12,733 nucleotides of DNA from an uncultured bacterium (GTDB lineage Bacteria > Acidobacteriota > UBA890). The notes below the pieces were generated by a model. The model was not told the origin of the DNA and did no database searches. It worked only from the letters and a program-made list of their open reading frames with translations. Numbering within the stretch: the stretch's first letter is position 1; each line of letters starts with the position of its first letter. The position numbers and the translations under genes were made by a program. The stretch is from NCBI GenBank assembly GCA_937922775.1, contig CALAKE010000365.1:1-12733 (forward strand). The letters are read 5' to 3'. Below, piece by piece: positions 7,963 through 12,733 of this stretch.

Positions 7963-10728
7963 CTAGTCTCCTCGCAAACAGCGAGCAGGGTCCACTTTGG
8001 CCGATCGCATCGCCGGAATCAGGCCGGCCAGAGCCCCAACCCCTCCGAGCACTGCAACCACGCCAGCCAAGATGGCCGGATCCGTAGCCGTGACGCCGAA
8101 TAGCAGGCCCGATACGAGGCGTGTCGTGGCCAAGGCAGCGATCAGCCCCAGTGCCAATCCGACCGCCACTGGCGTGAGCCCTGATCTCATTGCCGTATGT
8201 ACGACATCGCGGCGCGTTGCACCGAGCGCTAGCCGAACACCAATCTCATGAGCTCTCTGGCTCATTGTGTACGAGAGAACGCCGGATACGCCGACTGCCC
8301 CCAAACCCAGGGCCAGGAGCGCCAGCAACGAGAATAGTAGGGTGTAGGCACGCGGCGTCGCCATCGAGCTTCCGGCAAGCTCACTCATCGCTGAGGCACT
8401 CGAAATCGGCACTGTCCGATCCACCGACCTGATCGCCTCACGCACGGTCGCAAGGCCACCCCAGTCCGGCTCCGCCCGGATCATCAGGTAGAGCGTTCGG
8501 AGCCAGGCATCCTGCTCGTAGGGAACGTAGACCTCCGGCACTGGTGGGGCCGACAGGGTGTTCTGGTGCACATTCCCGATAACGCCGACGACGGTGAACC
8601 ACGGCGATCCGTCCGACCAGGCGAGTTGTCTACCGATGGCACTCTCGTCCGGCCAGAGCCAGCTGGCCAGCTCCGAGTTGACCATCCCGACCTGCACAGC
8701 ATCGGCGCGGTCGGTATCCGTGAGAGTGCGTCCCGCGAGGAGCGGAATCTGCATGGCTTCGATGTAGCCTGGTGTCACCACCCGATAGCTGACCATTTCG
8801 GGCTGGACGTCATCCGGCACGGGGCTGCCATCCGTCGATATCGTCACTCCCAAGGTTCCTTCTGTCAGGGGGCGTGCGTTGATGGCGCCCACCTCCGTCA
8901 CACCCGGCACTCCTTCTACCTGTTCGAGGATTTGCCGGTAGAAGAGTCGAAGATCCTCCTCCTCTGGATGGCTCGCCAATGACGGAGTGAGGCGGAGCGT
9001 GTACAACCTCTCCACGGCAAAACCTGGTTCGACGCGATGGAGAACCCACAGACTCTTCACGAGAAGCCCAGCTGCTGCCACCAAGACCACCGACAGCGCG
9101 ATCTCCGCAACCACCAATCCGAAATTCAAGCGGTGGCGCGTTCGGCCCATGGTTCCTGTCCCCGCGGCATCCTGCCGCAAGGCCGGTTCGAGCGAGGTCG
9201 ACAGCCTGAGAGCCGGGACGAGGCCAAACGCGAGGCCGGATAGGACCGATAGCGCGAGGGTAAACACGAGAACCTGGCCATCAAGGCCCACGTCGACCGT
9301 TCGAGGAATATCCGCCGGCAGGATGCTCAAGAGGCCCGACTGCCCCACCAGCGCAGCGAGCAGACCCACAGCACCGCCAATCACACCCAGTAGGATCGAC
9401 TCTGATAGCGTCTGCCTTACCATCCGCCTGCGCCCGGCGCCAATGGCAGCTCGGATGGCGAACTCTCGCTGCCGTGCGCTGGCGCGCGCCAGCATCAGGT
9501 TGGCGACATTCACGCAGGCAATGAGCAGAATCACACCTACAGCGGCGAGGATGAGCCACATGGTGCCGCGAACATCACCAACCCGCGACTCGTGCAGTGT
9601 GACAACAGTCATCTCCTCCGCGGTATCACTCAAGAACATCCGTTCAGGCCCCATCGCCAGGTTGACAATCGCGGTGCGGAGCTCGGCACGCGCCTCGCCC
9701 AAGGAAATTTCGCTCCGGAGTCGCGCGAGGAGCCAGTAGCGGTAATTGTCCTCGTACTCATGAGTTCCGACGTCCGCGACGATGGGCGCGAGAACGTCGG
9801 CTTCGAAGGTGAACGGCTCGTAGCCGGCGGCCAGGACGCCCACGATAGTTCGGACGGTTTCCCCCTCGCCCTCGAGGCGCACCGTTCGACCGACGATCTC
9901 GGGATCGGAGGAGAACGCCCGAGTCCACAAGCCGTGGCTGATCATGGCCACAGGCTCGCTGTCGGGCAAAGAGTCTTCCTCACTGAATCCACGTCCCAAC
10001 ATCGGCGGCACACCGAACACCTCTAGGTGCCCGGGACTCACTACCGCTCCCGTGCAAACCTCAGCGGCATCTCCTTCCACCAGGGTGAATCGTGAGTTGC
10101 CGACGGCCGACGTGGCCGAATAGGAATTGGTTTGCTCGCCGATACCGACGACCTGCTGCGCCGAAAGCCAGTGACCCGGCGCAACCCTGACGATCTCCGA
10201 GGACCCCGGGAACGACAACGGCCGGATCACCACGCCATGCACGACGCTGAAGATCGCAGTATTTGCCCCGATTCCAAGCGCGAGCGTCAACACCGAGATA
10301 GCGGTGAATCCTGGGGCACTGCGAAACCCTCGAAGTGCAAACCGAACATCAGCGACAATCGAGGACATCCACTGGGCCAGCGAGCTTCGACGAGACCCCA
10401 CATGAGGGTTACGCTCAGACCCTCGAAGTGGTCCCCGGTCGTTCTTCGGGTCGGTTCTCCGGCGTGCTCCCCGTGATTGACGGCGGACGGCACGACGTTC
10501 CGCCGGCACCGAGCGGCCCAGGTCCTGCAAGAGAAGCCACCACACTCGAAAACTAGCGACGAAGCCACCCGCAGGCGCGCTTCGGCGCCAACGATGCCTG
10601 ACAACCCGCTTCATGTCATCCGCGTACTGTCGCCGGAATTGACGAGGGTACAGATGCAGAGCGAGCCCATAGGCTCGCTCTGCTAACCACTGCCCCCACG
10701 GAAGAGAGTCGGTACGCTCGCTCCTCAT
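7963..10728 (-). CDS. ADOP-type duplicated FtsX/MacB-like permease without ATPase
   Basis: An inner-membrane protein of 921 aa matching the acidobacterial duplicated orphan permease (ADOP) architecture. Residues 1-75 are the soluble prefix (LYPRQFRRQYADDM). Residues 78-115 form an Arg-rich linker. The first MacB-like unit has a membrane helix at about 142-165, a periplasmic domain at 170-385, and FtsX helices at about 390-412, 442-464 and 486-507. The second unit repeats this with a helix at 537-560, a periplasmic domain at 575-790, and helices at about 795-820, 848-872 and 884-905. The cytoplasmic FtsX loop occurs twice (REFAIRAAIGAGRRRMVRQ and HEIGVRLALGATRRDVV). MacB-type permeases need an ATPase for export or mechanotransmission, but none is encoded nearby, as is usual for ADOP. 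The start codon overlaps the PadR stop (ATGA) and is preceded by AGAGGG at 7 nt. The substrate is unknown. Confidence 0.92.
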   Translation of the reverse strand: MRSERTDSLPWGQWLAERAYGLALHLYPRQFRRQYADDMKRVVRHRWRRSAPAGGFVASFRVWWLLLQDLGRSVPAERRAVRRQSRGARRRTDPKNDRGPLRGSERNPHVGSRRSSLAQWMSSIVADVRFALRGFRSAPGFTAISVLTLALGIGANTAIFSVVHGVVIRPLSFPGSSEIVRVAPGHWLSAQQVVGIGEQTNSYSATSAVGNSRFTLVEGDAAEVCTGAVVSPGHLEVFGVPPMLGRGFSEEDSLPDSEPVAMISHGLWTRAFSSDPEIVGRTVRLEGEGETVRTIVGVLAAGYEPFTFEADVLAPIVADVGTHEYEDNYRYWLLARLRSEISLGEARAELRTAIVNLAMGPERMFLSDTAEEMTVVTLHESRVGDVRGTMWLILAAVGVILLIACVNVANLMLARASARQREFAIRAAIGAGRRRMVRQTLSESILLGVIGGAVGLLAALVGQSGLLSILPADIPRTVDVGLDGQVLVFTLALSVLSGLAFGLVPALRLSTSLEPALRQDAAGTGTMGRTRHRLNFGLVVAEIALSVVLVAAAGLLVKSLWVLHRVEPGFAVERLYTLRLTPSLASHPEEEDLRLFYRQILEQVEGVPGVTEVGAINARPLTEGTLGVTISTDGSPVPDDVQPEMVSYRVVTPGYIEAMQIPLLAGRTLTDTDRADAVQVGMVNSELASWLWPDESAIGRQLAWSDGSPWFTVVGVIGNVHQNTLSAPPVPEVYVPYEQDAWLRTLYLMIRAEPDWGGLATVREAIRSVDRTVPISSASAMSELAGSSMATPRAYTLLFSLLALLALGLGAVGVSGVLSYTMSQRAHEIGVRLALGATRRDVVHTAMRSGLTPVAVGLALGLIAALATTRLVSGLLFGVTATDPAILAGVVAVLGGVGALAGLIPAMRSAKVDPARCLRGD

Positions 10729-11069
10729 GTCGCAGCCCTCTTGTCGAGGATGTCCTTCTCCAGAGCGACCTCAACTACGCGGGCCCACTTCGATGCCTCA
10801 GCTCGGAGTGCTTCACTCCCGCGATCGGTCACGTGGTAGTAGCGTCGCCGCGGGTCGTCATGTTCGGGATCGGGACGCTCGGTGGCCTCCTCGACGAGCC
10901 CCTCCTCGACCATTCTCTTGAGCGATCCGTACAGGATTCCTGGTCCGAGCAGGACCTCTCCATCGGTGCGACATTCCACCTCATCGACGATTCCCAGCCC
11001 GTGGCGATCTTCATCGGCCAGGGCGAGAAGAATGTGAAATTCGGCGGCAGTCAGCTTGTTGGCGCTCAA
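10725..11069 (-). CDS. PadR family transcriptional repressor
   Basis: The 114-aa protein is a winged helix-turn-helix regulator. It opens LTAAEFHILLALADEDRHGLGI (helix 1 to 2), continues with LLGPGILYGSLKRMVEEGLVEE (the recognition helix and wing of PadR-s1 proteins), then RRRYYHVTDRGSEALRAEA, and closes with a helix that normally makes the dimer. It has no sensor domain beyond the short C-terminal helix. The start is TTG, chosen because AGGAGGT sits 4 nt upstream and the product then begins exactly where PadR proteins usually do. Its last codon overlaps the ADOP permease start, a pairing seen often in Acidobacteriota, so it probably controls that permease and itself. A perfect palindrome just upstream is its likely operator. 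Confidence 0.93.
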   Translation of the reverse strand: MSANKLTAAEFHILLALADEDRHGLGIVDEVECRTDGEVLLGPGILYGSLKRMVEEGLVEEATERPDPEHDDPRRRYYHVTDRGSEALRAEASKWARVVEVALEKDILDKRAAT

Positions 11070-11072
11070 AAC

Positions 11073-11081
11073 GACCTCCTG
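11073..11081 (-). promoter_or_regulatory. Strong ribosome binding site before the TTG start of padR
   Basis: On the - strand AGGAGGT stands 4 nt before TTG. This near-perfect match to the 16S anti-SD sequence compensates for the weak start codon and fixes the start; no ATG exists in frame nearby. Confidence 0.7.
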
Positions 11082-11095
11082 AGGTTCACGCTCAC

Positions 11096-11128
11096 ATATA
11101 TCACGTTCTGATATATCAGATTCTGATA
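11096..11128. promoter_or_regulatory. Likely PadR operator: perfect 14-bp palindrome with flanking half-sites
   Basis: TCTGATATATCAGA at 11107-11120 is a perfect palindrome. It is flanked by TATATCA ending at 11103 and by a second TCTGATA at 11122-11128, so four TGATA/TATCA half-sites lie within 33 bp. It begins about 25 bp upstream of the padR start, in the divergent region shared with the GH27 gene. PadR dimers bind such AT-rich palindromes close to their own promoters. Assignment to this PadR is inference from position and symmetry. Confidence 0.72.
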
Positions 11129-11138
11129 CTTATGACAA
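11110..11138 (-). promoter_or_regulatory. Candidate promoter of padR-permease
   Basis: On the - strand TTGTCA (11138-11133) is followed after exactly 17 bp by TATATC (11115-11110), a fair -35 and a weaker -10. The -10 lies inside the 14-bp palindrome, so a bound repressor would block RNA polymerase. Autoregulation fits PadR practice. The -10 lacks the conserved final T, so the start point is uncertain. Confidence 0.4.
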
Positions 11139-11139
11139 C

Positions 11140-11145
11140 TACAAT
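11140..11145 (+). promoter_or_regulatory. Possible -10 box for the GH27 operon
   Basis: TACAAT matches TATAAT at five of six bases and is 86 nt before the GH27 start. There is no good -35 at 16-18 bp; that position falls on the right edge of the PadR palindrome. If real, this promoter would be open to PadR control or would need an activator. Confidence 0.25.
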
Positions 11146-11168
11146 CCGGACCAGATTGTCGGCACAAT
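11141..11168. repeat. Cluster of ACAAT/ATTGT inverted half-sites
   Basis: ACAATC (11141-11146) and GATTGT (11154-11159) form a 6-bp inverted repeat with a 7-nt gap. The same ATTGT (11155-11159) also pairs with ACAAT (11164-11168) across CGGC. The half-site differs from that of the PadR palindrome, so it could be the site of a second regulator of the GH27 operon, a small RNA hairpin in its leader, or chance. Confidence 0.3.
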
Positions 11169-11217
11169 GCTCGCGACTGCACGTCGGCTCATCCGTTCCT
11201 GAAGTACCCACACGGCC

Positions 11218-11231
11218 AGGAGGACGCGCAC
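11218..11231 (+). promoter_or_regulatory. Ribosome binding site of the GH27 gene
   Basis: AGGAGG at 11218-11223 is 8 nt before the ATG, a near-consensus site that fixes the start. Confidence 0.7.
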
Positions 11232-12425
11232 ATGCCCAGACCCTGCTATTTCCGCTTGCCGCTGCTCGGCCTGCTCTGTTTCCTGCTCGCCCCTATCCCT
11301 CGAGCCGCCAGCGCCCAGGAGGTCGACAATCGGGCCCTCACTCCGCCTATGGGTTGGAACAGTTGGAACAAGTTCGGCTGTGACGTCAGCGACCAGCTCA
11401 TTCGCGAGACCGCCGATGCCATGGTCAGCAGTGGAATGCAGGAGGCCGGCTACGCGTACGTCGTCATCGACGACTGCTGGCAGGTCGATCGTGACAGTGA
11501 GGGCAACATCGTCATTGACGCCGAGCGCTTCCCCTTCGGGATGAAGGCCCTGGCCGACTACGTCCACTCGAAAGGGTTGAAGTTCGGCATCTACTCTGAT
11601 GCCGGGCTGGCGACGTGTCAGGGGCGACCGGGTAGTCGCGGCTATGAGTTTCAGGACGCACGCCAGTACGCGGAATGGGGCGTTGACTATCTCAAGTACG
11701 ACTGGTGCAACACCAGCACGCAGGACGCACCCGCATCCTACACATTGATGCGTCAGGCGCTCGACGCGTCCGGGCGATCAATCGTCTTCAGCATCTGCGA
11801 ATGGGGCAGCAACAAGCCGTGGCTCTGGGCGCCAGGCATCGGACATCTGTGGCGCACAACCGGCGATATTCAGAACTGCTGGGATTGCAGGCGCGAGTGG
11901 GGCGGAATGGGATTTGTCCATATTCTCGACCTGCAGGATGGCCTCGAATCGTACGCAGGTCCTGGTCATTGGAACGATCCCGACATGCTGGAGGTCGGCA
12001 ATGATGGCCTGACAATCACAGAGTCGCGAGCTCACTTCAGTCTCTGGGCCCTCCTCGCCTCCCCACTGATGGCGGGCAACGATCTGCGATCGATGCAGCC
12101 CGAGATCGTCGACATCCTCACAAACAAGGAAGTCATCGCCGTCAACCAGGACGTCCTGGGCCGCCAGGGTCGAAAGGTGAGAGACGACGGCGACCTCGAG
12201 GTCTGGGCGAAGGATCTCCACGACGGAAGCCGTGCCGTGGTGCTCTTCAATCGCAGTGCGGAAGAGCGACAGATGGAAGTGCGCTGGCCGGAAATTGGCT
12301 ATACGAACTCCATGGACGCCCTTGTGCGGGATCTGTGGAAGCACGAGGACCTCGGCACGTTCCAGGGTGCCTATTCGGCCGCTGTTCCCTCTCATGGGGT
12401 GGTGATGCTGAAGATCACACCATGA
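11232..12425 (+). CDS. Exported GH27 alpha-galactosidase (melibiase)
   Basis: A secreted retaining glycosidase releasing terminal alpha-linked galactose, acting in the periplasm or outside the cell. The 397-aa product has a signal peptide (hydrophobic core 9-22, likely cleavage after ASA at 26-28), then a GH27 (beta/alpha)8 barrel to about 305 and a C-terminal beta-sandwich to the end. Visible family motifs are PPMGWNSWNKFGC near 38-50, the substrate-binding IDDCW (Asp80, Asp81), the nucleophile Asp157 in LKYDWCN, the acid/base Asp212 in LWRTTGDIQ (aligned with Asp231 of human GLA), GPGHWNDPDMLEVGN, and AVNQDVLGRQG at the domain junction. Both catalytic acids are present, so it should be active. 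GH27 also contains alpha-N-acetylgalactosaminidases; the substrate choice cannot be settled by eye. It overlaps the following gene by ATGA and diverges from padR. Confidence 0.93.
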   Translation: MPRPCYFRLPLLGLLCFLLAPIPRAASAQEVDNRALTPPMGWNSWNKFGCDVSDQLIRETADAMVSSGMQEAGYAYVVIDDCWQVDRDSEGNIVIDAERFPFGMKALADYVHSKGLKFGIYSDAGLATCQGRPGSRGYEFQDARQYAEWGVDYLKYDWCNTSTQDAPASYTLMRQALDASGRSIVFSICEWGSNKPWLWAPGIGHLWRTTGDIQNCWDCRREWGGMGFVHILDLQDGLESYAGPGHWNDPDMLEVGNDGLTITESRAHFSLWALLASPLMAGNDLRSMQPEIVDILTNKEVIAVNQDVLGRQGRKVRDDGDLEVWAKDLHDGSRAVVLFNRSAEERQMEVRWPEIGYTNSMDALVRDLWKHEDLGTFQGAYSAAVPSHGVVMLKITP

Positions 12426-12733
12426 TCTCACGGCGCGTATTCGTGACCGGCAGCTCGGCCCTCGGCCTTCTCTCGAGCGTGGGGGCCATGAGCTCTCTCG
12501 AGGTACGGGGAAAGCGGAACGGCCCCGAAGCTCAGGCCTCGACGAACGGCCCGCGGCGCGCCCTGGAGCAACCCGGGCCCATGTTGCCCCCCATGCCGGC
12601 GATCCTGCTCAGCATCAATGGCGTGCAGGACGGGCCGGACGAAATCTCCGTATTGTGGAGCTTCGTGGTGAACGGCAACCCACCACAGATCGGTGTCAGT
12701 GCAGGCGATGAGCACGTCGTGCGCGGGCTGATC
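12422..12733 (+). CDS. Twin-arginine-exported flavin reductase-like protein (3' end cut by window)
   Basis: The frame runs open to the right edge, giving 104 visible residues. It begins MISRRVFVTGSSALGL: Ser-Arg-Arg-Val-Phe-Val at 3-8 followed by a mild hydrophobic stretch fits a twin-arginine signal, which exports proteins folded with a cofactor. After a polar linker (about 25-52), PMPAILLSINGVQDGPDEI then VLWSFVVNGNPPQIGVS matches the opening strands of the flavin-reductase-like FMN-binding split barrel (flavoredoxin/DIM6-NTAB type), where 'P-aP-l-S-ng-dg-pni-t-aW' and 'NPP-vgis' recur. The start ATG shares ATGA with the GH27 stop, so translation is probably coupled and the two proteins made together. 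The domain call rests on about 50 residues. A Tat-exported flavoprotein paired with a glycosidase is unusual; its redox partner and role are unknown. Confidence 0.72.
   Translation, partial: MISRRVFVTGSSALGLLSSVGAMSSLEVRGKRNGPEAQASTNGPRRALEQPGPMLPPMPAILLSINGVQDGPDEISVLWSFVVNGNPPQIGVSAGDEHVVRGLI

Noticed and set aside
8987..9739. A 250-codon open frame on the + strand opposite the permease gene
   Set aside because: It is antisense to strongly conserved FtsX/MacB sequence, and its product is a low-complexity mix of Arg, Ser, Thr and Pro typical of shadow frames in GC-rich DNA.
11778..12431. A 217-codon open frame on the - strand opposite the GH27 gene
   Set aside because: It covers the catalytic core of GH27 in antisense and shows no family features.
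12428..12715. A 95-codon open frame on the - strand at the right edge
   Set aside because: The + strand frame starting at 12422 has a Tat signal, stop-start coupling with GH27 and a recognisable domain, so the - strand frame is its shadow.
1..12733. tRNA, rRNA, CRISPR arrays, insertion sequences or attachment sites
   Set aside because: I looked on both strands and saw no repeat-spacer pattern, transposase, terminal inverted repeats or tRNA-like cloverleaf; nearly all the DNA is accounted for by conserved genes.

Overview
The window is GC-rich bacterial DNA, almost wholly coding. It holds seven complete or nearly complete genes, one gene cut by the left edge and one cut by the right edge. Several traits point to an envelope-rich Gram-negative lineage such as Acidobacteriota, with Gemmatimonadota as the alternative. 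These are a TonB-dependent receptor with an N-terminal carboxypeptidase-regulatory-like domain, a DUF5916/CBM9-like outer-membrane protein, and an ATPase-less duplicated FtsX permease paired with PadR (the ADOP arrangement named for Acidobacteria). The lineage is inference; no rRNA or other phylogenetic marker is present.

Layout. (1) Positions 3-2912, + strand: a 5'-truncated TonB-dependent receptor, then 15 nt later an exported lipocalin, probably one transcript. (2) 2925-3464, - strand and convergent with the lipocalin: a small protein whose C-terminal two thirds resembles a macro domain but lacks the usual ADP-ribose-binding motifs. (3) 3465-3622: a 158-bp divergent intergenic region with an imperfect inverted repeat. 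(4) 3623-7913, + strand: acetoacetyl-CoA synthetase (aacS), then 13 nt later a secreted CBM9-like/DUF5916 beta-barrel protein. (5) 11069-7963, - strand: a PadR repressor (TTG start, strong ribosome binding site) overlapping by ATGA a 921-aa ADOP-type permease. (6) 11070-11231: a 162-bp divergent regulatory region with a perfect 14-bp palindrome flanked by further half-sites, the likely PadR operator. (7) 11232-12733, + strand: an exported GH27 alpha-galactosidase overlapping by ATGA a 3'-truncated gene with a twin-arginine signal and the start of a flavin-reductase-like (FMN-binding split barrel) domain.

How the genes may work together. The two outer-membrane proteins and the exported lipocalin, glycosidase and flavin-reductase-like protein describe a scavenging cell envelope. 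AacS activates acetoacetate in the cytoplasm. PadR most likely represses itself and the permease, and because its operator lies between divergent genes it could also affect the glycosidase operon. No mobile element, CRISPR array, tRNA or rRNA was seen. I see no clearly new multi-gene system. The most unusual points are the degenerate macro-domain protein, the shared PadR control region, and the glycosidase/Tat-flavoprotein and receptor/lipocalin pairings.
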